Of a stretch of DNA of 64,000 nt, positions 33,831 through 45,773 are shown one piece after another. Position numbers and translations under genes: made by a program. Each line of letters starts with the position of its first letter. The stretch's first letter is position 1. Below the pieces are notes generated by a model, which was not told the DNA's origin, searched no databases, and saw nothing but the letters and a program-made list of their open reading frames with translations. Origin of the DNA: Cryptomeria japonica (lineage: Eukaryota; Streptophyta; Pinopsida; Cupressales; Cupressaceae); contig NC_081414.1 in the NCBI RefSeq assembly GCF_030272615.1, forward strand, positions 309,627,164 to 309,691,163. The letters run 5' to 3'.

Positions 33831-35447
33831 TTGTGGCAAATCCATGAGCAACAAAAGAGGTCGGAAGTCTTTTTTAGACAAAAGGAAGATGGACGGGGAT
33901 GCAGAGGGGTAGGCCAAAATCACAACATTGTTGGGGCAAGGAAAATCTCCCCACCCCCTCCTAGAGGTATAAACATACTTACATGGAATGTTAGGGGTTT
34001 GGGAGCCCCTAACAAACATAGACTGATTAAGTGAAGCATACTAAAATCTGCTATGGATATAGTTATGATACAAGAAATAAAACTAGGCAATACTGGTATG
34101 AATAATTTTAGCAAAAAGCTCACCCAATGGCAGATGGAAGCAGTGGAGTCTACAGGGGCATTAGGGGGACTGGGTATAATGTGGAGAAAAAATGCAATTG
34201 CATTCACATGTCAAACCAAGATGCAAAATTGGATGGCTAGCAAAGTAAGAGCCCTTAGTCTAAATCTTGAGTTTATTATTATTAATGTATATGGCCCAAT
34301 TCCAACAGATAAAAAGAGATTAGTGTGGCAGGAAATTGAACACTACTTAAATACTCAAGATGAAAAACATATCATCATAGGTGGTGAATTCAATGCCATC
34401 TTATACTCATCTGATAAAAGTGGTGGTATAAAAACCATTAAACAACCACAAAGAGACTTCACAAACTGGATAAATAACAATAACTTACTTGAAATCAGAA
34501 CTGAAACGGGTTTTCACACATTGAATAATATAAAAAAAGATTTCTCCAACATTGCAGAAACACTTGATCGATTTTTATTTAAAGGAGATCTAATCGGTCT
34601 TCAAACAAAACTAAAAACTACAGTATTACCTTGGTCAGGCTCTGATCATTACCCGGTATGTTTAGAACTTATGGGGGAAACAAAGAAAACTGGGTGTCCC
34701 TTCAAGTTTGAAAGAATGTGGTTTACACATGAAGACTTCCTCCCCAACATACAAAAATGGTGGAAGGATAGTGTCTTTGTAGGATAAAAAATGTATTGTC
34801 TGGTCTCTAAACTGAAAGAGATTAAGCACAAATTATTAGATTGGAACAAAAAGAAATTTAAAAACATCTTTGAGGAAAAGTCAAGAATTGAGAAAGGGCT
34901 GGAGACAATAAACACTGATGTGATGCAAAACAGGATGACCTCTGAAACATACGAGGCTGAGAAAATGCTTTTATTTGAATATGAAGGCATTATGGCCAGA
35001 GAAGAGATATACTGGAAACATAAATCTCTAGAGACATGGTTAGAAGATGGTGATAGAAACACCAATTTTTTTCACAACAGTGTCGAAATGAAAAGGGTAG
35101 CAAATAAGATTACTCAAATCACCAATGACAGTGATCAGATCATAACGGATCAAGATCTGATAGCAAAAGATGCAATCAAGTATTTTGAAAATATCCTCAA
35201 CAATTGGGAACACTCAGACCTCCCTAACAATAGAATCTTATTAAATAACATGCCCAAACTGATAACAGAGGGTGATAATAAAATGTTAAACTCTAAAATC
35301 ACCCATGAAGAAGTTAAAACGGCTTTGGCACAATTTCAGGGAGATAAAGCCCTTGGACCGAATGGCTTCCCTGCTAGGTTTTTTCAGAAATACTGGCACA
35401 TCTTAGGGGACGAGGTTACTAATGCCTTGGAATCCGTCACAATGTAG
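33831..35447 (+). pseudogene. LINE ORF2, endonuclease part
   Basis: APE-type endonuclease motifs occur in one frame: ILTWNVRGLG (33970), MIQEIKLG (Glu), VYGP, GGEFNAIL, where the usual Asp of GGDFN is Glu, LDRFLF, and SDHYP (near 34640), the catalytic His block. Stops lie at 34032 (TGA), 34785 (TAA) and 35445 (TAG). The region 34790-35440 is the endonuclease-RT linker with LEDGDRNTNFFHN, a typical L1 block. The frame then changes near 35440. The endonuclease nicks target DNA to prime reverse transcription. Confidence 0.85.
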
Positions 35448-36830
35448 GGAAATTCCTAAAAGAGATCAATAACACCTTTTTGGCCTTAATTCCAAAGAAG
35501 GAGAACCCCTCAAAGTGGGAAGAGTTCAGACCCATTTCTCTATGTAACATGACTTATAAACTACTAGCTAAAGTCATGGCGAATAGACTAAAAAAATTAC
35601 TGCCCACCATAAGATCAAAAGAACAAATAGGCTTTGTACCCAATAGATCAATTTTGGATGGAATTATTATTGTTCAGGAAGTCATCCACTCCTGTCAGTT
35701 CCAAGGGCAGCCTAATATGATGATAAAATTAGATATAAAAAAGGCTTATGACAAGCCTAATATGATGATAAAATTAGATATAAAAAAGGCTTATGACAAA
35801 GTGGATTGGTACTTCCTTTGTAGTTGCATGAAGGCCTTTGGCTTTAACAAACAATGGATCAATTGGGTTTACTTCTACATATCAAACCCTAGGTTCTCTA
35901 TCTTACTAAATGGGAAACCAGAAGGTTTATTTGAAGTATCCAGGGGACTCAGACAGGGTGACCCTTTGTCCCCATTCTTATTTATAATTATGTCTAAAGC
36001 CTTAGGTAGAAGCCTGGATGCATCATGGAGGTCTAGCAGACTGACAGGGATTCATATGACTGGTGGGGTAGAACCATGCACCCATAAATAGTTTGCTGAT
36101 GATACAATGATTTTGGGGAAAGGACAATTAAAGGAAGCTAAGGAAATCAAGAACATATTACAATCTTATAGGCTGGTTTTAGGAGAGATGGCAAACAAGG
36201 AGAAATAAAAAATATTCTTCTTTAATATGGAAGCACAGAAGGAATACAAGATAGCTTCGTATCTAGGGTACAAAATAGGGCATCTACCATTCACGTATTT
36301 AGGGATGCCTCTGGACAAAGGTATCAGAACCAATAAACTTTGGGATCCCCTGATTGAAAAAGTAAGGAAGTAGCTGTCATCTTGGAAAGCCTTATGGCTG
36401 ACAGGGACAGGAAGATCAACCCTCATAAAAATAGTATTAGCGGCAATGCCTATCTATTGTCTATCATGTATACCACTTCCAAAAGGGGCCTATAAGAAAC
36501 TAACTCAAATAATTAGAGACTTCTATTGGAATGGTACAAAGGATAAAAATAAAATGAAACTGATATCATGGGAAAAAATATGTCGAGAAAAGAGTGATGG
36601 AGGCACGGGAATAAGAAAATTACTATGGCAAAATAAGGCTTTAGGGGCAAAATCGGCATGGAGAATGTACACATCCTCAGAAGCCAAATGGGCCAGAATC
36701 CTTAGGAGCAAATACATATCACAAAATCAAAGAGAGGCATTATTTAGGGAAACAAACCCACCCAAGGGATCTAGAATCTGGAACTTTATAAAAGAAAGTT
36801 GATCGCTCATAGTGAACCATCTATCTTGGG
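35441..36830 (+). pseudogene. LINE ORF2, reverse transcriptase part
   Basis: FLALIPKKENPSKWEEFRPI opens the RT domain. NRLKKLLPTIRSKEQIGFVP and SRGLRQGDPLSPFLF follow, then FADDTMILG with the catalytic Asp pair at about 36092-36118, directly after a TAG codon (36089-36091). A 45-bp tandem duplication repeats motif A (see separate entry). Thumb-like residues SYLGYKIGHLPFTYLGMPL and WKALWLTGTGRSTLIK follow. Two more stops occur at about 36206 and 36371. The frame is the same as RNase H further right. Confidence 0.87.
35711..35800 (+). repeat. 45-bp in-frame tandem duplication of RT motif A
   Basis: Bases 35711-35755 and 35756-35800 are identical except for the last base. Each encodes PNMMIKLDIKKAYDK, which contains the first catalytic Asp of reverse transcriptase, so the predicted protein has that strand twice. 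Confidence 0.95.
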
Positions 36831-38224
36831 ATATTCACGATGGTAAAACCGCCTTGTTCTGGAAGGATTCCTAGGAGGGTTACCCCTCAATAGATAGTGT
36901 AATGAACAACCGACATAAAAAATGAAATGAAATCTTTATAGGGTAATCATATAAGGGATTATACGACATTGGCACCAGAATCGACAATGGGATGGAAATA
37001 GAAAAACATGCTCCCATTCTTGGTGGACAACAAAGACCAAGAATTGTTGTAAATTCTTGAGGGAAGAATAATAACACTTAGACCTGGGCCATATGAGCTT
37101 ATATGGTCAAGATCAAAGGATGGACAATACAATTGCAAAGATGGTTTCATAACCATATATGATGAGGCAAACAATATCAAGGACTATATCCCTAACACAA
37201 TTTATTGGGACAAATTCGGTCTCCCAAAATCTGGCTTCTTTGCCTGGGTGACATTTCAGGGGAAGGTCCTAACTGCAGAGCAATTTAAACATAGAGGTTA
37301 CGAAGGACCCTCAATTATGTCTTATGCAAGAAAGATTAGGAAACAAATGATCACATATTCACAACCTGTAACTACACACATAAATGTTGGTATTGGCTGA
37401 TGGCACAATTAGGTTGGTCAAGTGCCCTCATCCCTTAACTAAAGGATTGGCTCAAAAATTGGCCAATCATCAAAAGGAATAGCATCTTCCATAATTCATG
37501 GATATGTAGCCCAACAATAGTAATCTGGGAGGTTTGGAAGGAGAGGAACAGGAGAATCTTCCAAGAGACAGAAATGAAGGTAGAGAATTTGACGGAAAAA
37601 ATAGAAGCCTCCATCACAAAAACCTCCAATAATAGGAATACGACCATTCCACAATATGATAAGACATTTATAGACTGGGATAAGTACATCAGAAAATAGT
37701 GGAAGGGGATTAAAATCCCTCCTTTCTTTGGGAAGGGGAACAAAGATAAGACTAGGGGTAGAAAAGCATGCAAATGGGTGCCCCCAGAGACTGGATGGTG
37801 CAAACTGAATTTTGATGGAGTATCCAGATGCAACCTAGGGGAGGCAGGGGTAGGATGTATAATCCATTCACATGAAGGGATATGTATTGTATCGAGATCC
37901 CGATATCTAGGGCATTGCACTAACAATAAGGCAGAATTGTTGAGCCTAATAGAAGGTTTAAACCTATGCAAACAATTAAAAATATCCAGATTGGAAATAG
38001 AAGGGGACTCTGCCATCATAGCTAATGCAATGAGGACCAGGATAATGCCAAAATGGGAGCTCAAAATTTTATTGGATAGAGCCCTCTCTCTAATGGAAAG
38101 TTTCTCAGATTACATGCTCAATCACATATATAGAGAAGCTAACACATTGGCAGATAAGCTAGCCAATTTAGGGGCAGATGAAACAAATAGAACCACATCA
38201 TTAACATATAGGAAATTAGACTAG
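36831..38224 (+). pseudogene. LINE ORF2, zf-RVT and RNase H part
   Basis: KSGFFAWVTFQGKVLTAEQF (about 37226-37290) followed by Cys/His remnants matches zf-RVT, found after RT in plant L1 elements. The RNase H domain (37778-38190) contains WCKLNFDGVSR with the first Asp, NNKAELLSLIEGL with Glu, EGDSAIIANAM with the second Asp, and YREANTLADKLANLG with the C-terminal catalytic block. These four acidic positions look intact. It ends at the TAG at 38222-38224. Several stops between 36800 and 37770 break the link to RT. Confidence 0.83.
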
Positions 38225-38280
38225 GATACTCATAGGTAGGCAAAGATTTAGACATAATCCTAAAAACAACACATTCACAT

Positions 38281-39093
38281 CACATTCACATACATATTGG
38301 AAGGTATACATATGTATATGCACAGATAGCGGTATATATGTACGTATATATTTGTAGTTATATAATTATATGCGTACACGTGCATATATATGGTAGCAGA
38401 GACATATATAGATGCACGTATACATATATAACTATATATACAGATATACATGAGCACATATACACATATATGTTCATATAATCATATATATATATATATA
38501 TACCTATCAATAGTATTCTTAGAGGAGAGCTTACTCCCTTTTATAGATGCAAACGAATATACACAAAGTATGTTGGTAGGCATATAGGGTTATATACATA
38601 CAAGTATATGCATTTATAAAAAAAAAAATACAAGTATACATGTATATACATACATAGACATATACATATTTCATACATACATAGAGATATACATAAATAT
38701 CTGTATATATAGACATATATATAGAGAGAGGCCGAAATATGCAAACATACATATAGACATATATGCATACCTATATATAGATAGATCTATATAATATATA
38801 GATATGCATAGACATCATCATATGACAAGACATTATCATTTAGACATGGTTCGAACCCTTAGCAAGCTAGAGATACTAGGATATAAGACAAACAAAGAAT
38901 AAATGAAAGAACAATCAACAATCTCACAATCGATATGACAAGATAGAATAGGGTTGGAACTTTCACAGATGTGACAGAAATACATATACTCATCTGGACA
39001 CATACAATAGGATTATATACTCAAATCTATATATACATACACATATATGCATATATATACAAATATATAAGTATGGATACATACATACATACA

Positions 39094-39164
<71 letters not shown>

Positions 39165-39178
39165 ATACTTGTATATAT
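38281..39178. repeat. Simple-repeat-rich DNA: (ATAC)n, (TA)n, TATACATA words
   Basis: Long runs of TACATATA and CATATATAC words occur, with a clean (ATAC)n run at about 39075-39120 followed by (TA)n at 39121-39162. 38800-38960 is ordinary non-coding DNA. The TR-GAG element inserted into the end of this repeat. Confidence 0.85.
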
Positions 39179-39183
39179 GTATA
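39179..39183. repeat. Target site duplication (left), GTATA
   Basis: GTATA immediately before the left LTR recurs exactly at 47022-47026. Confidence 0.85.
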
Positions 39184-40412
39184 TGTAAAGCGGAAAATCA
39201 CAATCGAACCCTAGTTGCACTCCCCTCTTCCAACTCCGAGGAGAGAGAAGGGAGGTTCGCTAGGATTCGATGGTTTTCACTTAGGGGAGAGACTTTACAT
39301 TCAAAAGAGGGGTTGAAACCCACAAGATCCAATCCCACGCAATGCAAGATTGGATGCTAAATGTGTTTCAAGGGTTAAGACAGCAAGGCTACCCTCTTTC
39401 GTAAAGAATGTTGATAGGAGAATTAAGCTAAGCATGCATAGAAAGTGATAAAGATTCGCTTATAAACTGAGCTAGGAATATAGTATGAAGCTGCGGACCT
39501 GGAATTAGCAGTAAAATGTCGATACGGCACTGTCCTGCAAATTTGAGCAAAAGTTGTCAGGACGATGGCACCCGGCGCCACGGTCCTCCGAAAAATCCGC
39601 GAAACGAAGGGGGATCTGTTCATCTCTGCACAAGGATTCCAGATCTTCAATTTCAGCCGCATACCTGCAACCTACACACAGAAAAGCGAAGACGATTGGG
39701 GGGTTAGGGATTAGGGGTTTGCCTTTAGGTCAAACCCCGGTTTTGGAATTAACCAAGAAATGAGCAAGTGCTGTAAATGTAAATGTATGTAAAACAAGTA
39801 CTAATACCTTGTTCTAAGGATGTTTGTATCCTTATGTGCGAAGGTTTAGATGTTGTATGTTGTATGTTGTAGCATGTAGTATGTGATCTCCTCTTCAATG
39901 GTCGAATCCTTGTCTTGAATGCAACACTTAGCCTTGAATGGAGACTTGAAATGATCAATTGCTTGAAGGAATGCTTGAATGCTTGAATGCTTGAATGCTT
40001 GAGTATAGTTTCCACGCTTGCATACATATCCTCTTCATCCTCCTCCTCCCAAATGAGAGAGAAAAATGTAGTTTATATACTTGTCATTTAGGGCTGATAG
40101 ACTGATTTTCCCGACCTTAGGCCGACCAGGAAAGTTAATTTACAATTTGCAAACAAAAAGACCCGAGACCCCTTAGGAGACCGGGCCCAAAATAGGACCC
40201 AGGGACCAGGGTGCTGGGCGCCCTGGTCCTGCTCTGGTCCCACCTCCCGGGACAGCAGGGTGCAAGGAGGTTCAGGCCAGGGTGCTTGAAAAATGTAGTT
40301 TTCAGTGTCGTGAGCAAGTTTCAGGGTCTCCATTCAGGTTGCGTGTTGCATCGCCATCGTGAAGACCAAAATGTAGTCCAAATTGCAAGTGTCGCAATTT
40401 TAGGACGCTACA
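39184..40412 (-). repeat. 3' LTR of TR-GAG element
   Basis: It runs from TGTAAAGCGG to GACGCTACA in the plus orientation. It carries four copies of GAATGCTT near 39969-40002, a minus-strand TATA box (40071-40080), a stem-loop GGACCAGGGTGC-TGG-GCGCCCTGGTCC (40203-40229) and one copy of the GATGGCACCCGGCGCCACGG module (about 39564-39582). Confidence 0.92.
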
Positions 40413-40431
40413 TTTAGCCCCCACTTTAGCG
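40413..40431 (-). promoter_or_regulatory. Polypurine tract of TR-GAG element
   Basis: On the minus strand CTAAAGTGGGGGCTAAA lies directly before the 3' LTR. The same bases appear at 63774-63790 beside another LTR edge. Confidence 0.85.
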
Positions 40432-41151
40432 GGAGTATGTATGCTCATACTTCCGGTAAAGTACAAGGAAACAACATTGAAAGACTTTCACCACGTCAAG
40501 GAGGCAAGATACACCAAGCCCCCAGTGGACTAAGGATCTTACGACTTCGATTGACAAAGTAAAAGGGAAGATCACGAGGGAGAACCATGACTGTCAGTAG
40601 TAAGGCTCCCTCACTATGAGTCATGCAAGAAAGATATCAAAAATTTTCAAGGCAAGGCTAAATTTGCCAAGAAATTTTCAAGTATCTTGAAAAGATATGA
40701 ACGGGATGTATGCCCCCCTACGTTAAAGCGATCGCACACGCCTCACCGGGGGTGATTGTTTTAATGTAGTGATACATATAAGAAATGAGAAAGGAGCACG
40801 TTATCGCCAGGATTTAGCCCCCAAGTGTGAGATAAGCCCAAGGATAATAGACACAAAACACAAAGCACGAGGTGACTTCGCTTTCCTCGGGGTCAGTATG
40901 CTGTATGATAATTCATGTATATATATCATATGTATGTATGCATAATTGTTCTTCATTCCCCAATCAAGGAAGGTCACCTAGAAGAAGGGAACACATGTGT
41001 CTTTTGAGTCAACATGAGAGAGATCAAGAGATCTCAATGCTTTGCATCGTCCTCAAGTAGACAACACTAAGGACAACAAATAGAAGAATGAGAATAACAT
41101 ATAGAAGAAGTAACACAAGAGAGGAGGAGAGAATCTGCTATGCTAATGTAA
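40432..41151. other. TR-GAG internal non-coding region
   Basis: Between the gag ORF and the polypurine tract lie about 720 bp without a supported ORF. In Tat/Ogre elements this is where an antisense ORF may lie. The small plus-strand frames here (for example 40872-41060) are not recognised. Confidence 0.5.
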
Positions 41152-44100
41152 CTAGTCTAGCACGTCATCTACCCCCCGATCTTGCTGATCAATGTTTCGG
41201 GAAGGCAGGGAACACGCTAGAGGAGGAACATTCAACACAGTAGATGGAGCTATCACAAGATCCAAACAAGGGCTATGTTCATGTTCCGAGCCACGTTGTT
41301 CTTGTCTAGGAGCTAGGATAAGTGCTTTAGAAAATTCATTAGATAAATGGTTATCAATATCAACAAGTTCATATTCATTATCAGAAGCAAGAGAAGTAAT
41401 ATTTTCATCATGAATAACATTTTCATCTATATCATCATCAAGATTTATAAAAATAGGATCTTTAACTCGCACAGGATCAAGACCATCATGCATCTTATGT
41501 TTAGGAGATTTAGGCTCAATGTCCGGCTGAGGAGAAAATGGAATAATGCTTGTTGAAGATGTTTTTGGAGATTGCAAAGTTTGAGAAGCAGCTGCCTGAG
41601 CTCTAAGACGACGCTTTCGTCGGCGTTCACGTGCAGAACGATTTCGTCTAGTCTTAGTAGGAAGTGGAGAAGACTAAGGAGGAGGAATGTTCTCATCCTT
41701 AGCACTTGGGTGTTTAGGTTGTGGTCTCTTAGGCTGGATAATAGGAGAAGAAGAAGGTCTCTTCTCTCTATAAAAAGAAGGAGGAGGAACTGCTCCATAT
41801 AAAGGAGGAATTTTTGGTTTAGGGAGAAGACCAAGTCCATCATGACGAGGAGGTATAGGTCCACTCTTAGGAAGTTTATTAGGCATAGACATAGTCACAT
41901 CCATAGGGATGGGTTGAGAATGTTCTTGAGGAAAGACATTAGTTTTATCTTTCAAAGGAAGAACTTCCTTCTCAAGAATGATAGGAATATCAAGTTTAGG
42001 TGCTCTAGGTTCATTTAGAGATAGGATCATATCTGTTTTCCACTTTTGATAAGATTTGAAAAGATGATCACTTCGCGGAGGAAGAGATTGGAATTGTTTA
42101 GGCCAAAAGTAATCAAGAGGAACGCTAGAAGTTCTTTCAGCTGGTTTAAAGAGACTATGATTGACAGTAACAACTTCACCATTATGGGGAAATTTCAAAC
42201 ACTTATGAATAGGAGAAGCAATAGCTTTCATGGAAGATAGCCAAGGATAGCCAAGCTTCACACGAAATTGTTCGGAAGATGGAATAATAGCAAAGTTCAC
42301 ATCAAGAGATTTGTTATGGACCTCAATAGGCAAGGTAATAGAACCAATTGCAGGAGAAGAAAATGCATCAAATAATTTCACAATCACATCTGTTTTGTCA
42401 TATATCACTTGATTCAATTGCAAAGTAAAAAGGAATTCTTCAGTAATAACATTAATCATGCACGAAGGATCAATAAGCACTCCATGGCAAGGTGTATTCT
42501 TAACTTTTGTAACTATGTATAAAGGACCATCAGGTGCCCTAATGGTTTCATTGGAATCAAATGTGATGGAAGGTTCTTTAGGGATTTCTTGCTGCTCTAC
42601 AAAGTTAATCACATTCAGAGTCATAGACACAAGACCATCAGATGAGAGAGAGGAATCATTAGCCTCAATTGCATTAGAGGTATGAGAAGGCAATGGATCA
42701 GTAAAAATCTGAAGATTTTGGTTAGGAGGAGCTACAGATGTGTTGCCTTTATCATTCACTCCAGAAACAGAGATAGTATTGTTATCAATCAAATCTTGAA
42801 TTTTACCCTTTAAAGAAAAACATTTTTCAGTATCATGCCCAGGCTGACGGTGAAATTGACAAAAAGATTTATTATCGAAATAAGGTGAAGTAATCTTTGC
42901 AGGATCAATTTGTCTTATAGGAGGAAGAGTAAGCACTTTTTGTTCCAATAACTTATTCATAATACTATGCAATGATTCATTCAAAGGAGTATACTTTCTT
43001 TCTTTCTTGAAAAATTTAGAAATAGGAGGCACACCTGATGCTGCATTCACATTGTTGTTGATGATGTTTTCATTGAATTTGATGGAATCTCTGTTCGGTT
43101 TAAACTTCCCAAATGGTTGTTGACTGGTATCACCCTTATCACTCGGAGCCATAGGATGTGATTGTTCCATTTGACTCACAGTCAGTTGATAATTGTGAAG
43201 AGTTGCACACAACTGTTGGAAAGAAGTAAACTCAGAAAATAGAAGTTTGTCTCGAATATCTTTTTGTAAATTAGAAATAAAGATTCTTTGAATATCATTG
43301 TCAGGCACTGGAAAAGAAATTTGAGCATACAAATGCTTATATCTACCAATGAAATCAGTCACTTTTTCTTTAACACCTTGTTTACAATGCATTAAATCAA
43401 TCAAAGTAACTTTAGGACTTATATTGTTTTGAAATTGTTGAATGAAAGCATTTGCAAGTTGTTCAAAAGAAGTAATAGAATAAGAAGGCAACGAGCAATA
43501 CCATTGTAGGGCTTTGTCTCTTAATGTTCTAGTAAACAGTTTTGCAAGCAACCTTTGGTCATAAGCAAAATCGGTACATATTGTTTGAAAAGTCTTAACA
43601 TGTGTTAGAGGATCTCCTTTACCATTATAAAGTTCCAAATGCGGGATTTCAACATGTTTAGGAGGGATAGCTCGAACAATGTCAAGAGAAAGTGGGCTCG
43701 CAACATCAAATGTGGGCACACTAAACTTAGATTGATTCATAGAGGCAATTTGTTGCTGTAAAGAAGAGACAGTTTGTGCAAGATTGTTAATGGTCGCTTC
43801 AGTCGAAGAGTTCATATTAGATGTGTTAGATTGAGATGGAGGTGTTATGTTATTGAAAGAAGGTAAAGAGTAAGGTGGTGGGACTCTATGATAATTAGTC
43901 ATAGGAGATGATTGGACAAGAGGAATACTACAAGGAGGAATGGAATGGTTAAATGAATTGCCCCCTTGCGTCATGTTCATTTGTGGAGATATAATAGGGA
44001 CACTCATTGAAGGAATGAATGAAGAAGTCGGATTGAATGAAGGAAGAGGGTTAATTGAAGAAGAAGGGTTGCCCCCATGACTAGTAATCACAGGAGGAAT

Positions 44101-44595
44101 GTCTTGTATAGAAGTAGCCATGATGTTTGATGTAAAGGTAGGTATACTAGCAATAGGAGTTGTCAAAGGAATAGAATGATTGACTTGAGTAGGAGGTTGT
44201 GTATAACCTAAATTTTCAGCACAACTTTTCATAGGCATCACATTCGAATCCACAATGTGTGCAATACCACGCAAAATATCAATTCCATTCTTATCACTTT
44301 GAAGCATACGTTTTAGACCCTGAATTAAATGAAGAGCTTGACTATCAGGGTATTCTTGAGACATCCATTGTCGAAAATCGTCAAATTGGTTATCCAATTT
44401 CGAAAGTTGTTCTTCAGAAACCTCATGGAGAGCTTCTTCATCATTAGGAGGATTAGAGGAATTACCCATGTCCTCGTTAAAAAGGCTATTCAAATTAGGT
44501 TCCATCTCCTCAGTAGTTAAACCTTGGAAAGACTTAATTCTACGGCTTCGTCTAACGGGAATAGTGTAAGTAGGGCTTATTGTTGTAAAACTCAT
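41152..44595 (-). CDS. TR-GAG gag plus protease-like polyprotein, with one internal amber codon
   Basis: The ATG at 44595 opens a 973-codon frame ending at TAG (41674-41676). The same frame then continues open to 41152, so the ancestral protein was about 1147 residues. Residues about 20-310 are Ser/Pro/Asn-rich with a short coiled segment (NNLAQTVSSLQQQIASM). The gag core (residues about 315-480) contains YNGKGDPLTHVKTFQ, DKALQWYCSLP and FIQQFQ. A CCHC-like knuckle variant CQFHRQPGHDTEKC lies near 577-592. A protease-like domain near 690-790 has GVLIDPSCMINVI and VKLGYPWL, with Pro-Ser in place of the usual Gly/Ser after Asp. The Pro/Lys-rich tail is acidic beyond the amber codon. It is likely a particle-forming protein. 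Confidence 0.87.
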
Positions 44596-45752
44596 GCACT
44601 AGAAAGAGAGAGAAGATTTTGAATTTAGAGGTAGCAATTTTCAATAAAATCAGCCAATCTTCTGGATTTAAGTTGTTAAATGCAATCACAACAGTCTCTC
44701 GAAATTTCGGAAAAAATGTCCGGGACTGTGGCGCTCAGAGTGCAACACGGTCCTTGCAACTTTTTTCGAAATTTGCAGGGATGAAAGGTATGATGATTTT
44801 AGAGCTAATCTGAAAAAATTGAGTGATTTTACGATCTGTAGATAGGCCAAATTAAAGTTGTAATCTCGAAATTGAACCCTATCAAGATTGTCGAAAAATG
44901 CAAAATTTGAATTTTTGAAAAAGAGAGGGAAACTAAAATTTTGAATGTTATGATTTTAGAGGGAATGTCAAGAGCAATGCAAATTTTGAAATTTAAAAAT
45001 TGACTCAATTTCATGCAAAATTCAATTTTGAAAGCGGAAATCAAAGTTGTTGTAATTAAGCACTTAATTTCCAAAGTCACAAAATGCAAGAATTTGAATA
45101 AAGCACTGAAATTTTTAATGAATGATAACACACTTTTCAGATTTAGGACAGTAAGAACACAATTTTGACACAAAATTTCAATTTCAATGATTTTTAAATG
45201 TTTAGAAGCCTTAATCCAAGAAATCACAAGACCAACTTTGACTGTTATTTTGAAGGTGTTAAAATTGATAAAATCAACCAAAATTCTGGATTTTAGCAGG
45301 AAAATACAGTAAGATCTCGCTCCCGAAATTTCGGGAAAAATGTCGGGGACGATGGCGCTCGGCGCCACGGTCCTCGCAACTTTTTTCCAAATTTTCAGGG
45401 ATGAAAGATATTGTGATTTTATTGCGGAATCCAAAGTTACAGCTAATTTGGAGATGTTTTGATCAGTGAAATTGTCGGACAAAGGTTGAATCAAGAGGGT
45501 TTCAAAAATTAGGGTTTTGACACTTAACCACTTAATTTTCAGAATTAAAGCACAAATATGAATTAAAAATTTGTAATAGAAGGGCAGATCTGAAACAGGC
45601 ATTAACATTTAGACATTTCGCAGGTTCAATTACTAAAAAGAAAATTTAGGGTTTTTATGCAATCACCTATAAAATTTTGCAAAAGATCAAACATGGAAAT
45701 GTAATCAATTTTTTTTTTTTTCAGATCTAAGCATGAAAAATCAGAAAGGATG
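44596..45752 (-). promoter_or_regulatory. TR-GAG 5' leader with two copies of a palindromic GC module
   Basis: About 1.16 kb separates the primer site from the gag ATG. It contains two copies of a module also found in the LTR. The clearest (45321-45385) has TCCCGAAATTTCGGGA, a perfect palindrome, then GATGGCGCTCGGCGCCACGG (self-complementary around CGGC), then TCCTCGCAACTTTTTT. A decayed copy lies at 44695-44775. The rest is AT-rich with many AAATTTTGAA words. No ORF there is recognised. It may hold RNA packaging or dimer signals, which is inference. Confidence 0.6.
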
Positions 45753-45771
45753 TTCACGTCGGGTTCACCAA
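45753..45771 (-). promoter_or_regulatory. Primer binding site of TR-GAG element
   Basis: Minus-strand TGGTGAACCCGACGTGAAC begins three to four bases inside the 5' LTR. It starts with TGG, as a complement of a tRNA CCA end should. I could not name the tRNA from memory. Confidence 0.6.
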
Positions 45772-45773
45772 AA

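Larger units (their letters stand above)
32292..38280 (+). mobile_element. L1-type LINE with RNase H, near full length, broken
   Basis: Two ORFs are present in L1 order: a DUF4283 gag-like ORF1 (32292-33570), then ORF2 with apurinic-type endonuclease (about 33960-34700), reverse transcriptase (about 35440-36330), zf-RVT-like Cys/His region (about 37190-37390) and RNase H (about 37770-38190). It has at least two frameshifts and several stops. There are no LTRs. The 3' end has no clear poly-A before the microsatellite DNA at 38290, so the tail may be lost or masked. Confidence 0.88.

Noticed and set aside
34649-35065. 138-residue minus-strand ORF
   Set aside because: It overlaps the LINE endonuclease/RT linker, which has clear family motifs on the plus strand, so it is a shadow.
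37435-38064. 209-residue minus-strand ORF
   Set aside because: It is the antisense of the LINE zf-RVT and RNase H region. No similarity of its own.
38275-38768. Tyr/Ile/Cys-rich small ORFs
   Set aside because: These are translations of TACATATA microsatellite DNA, with no real coding sign.
39560-39760. Duplicated small ORFs near 39.5 and 46.1 kb as a gene pair
   Set aside because: They are the same ORF seen in both LTRs of one element and vary by point changes, so they are repeat DNA.
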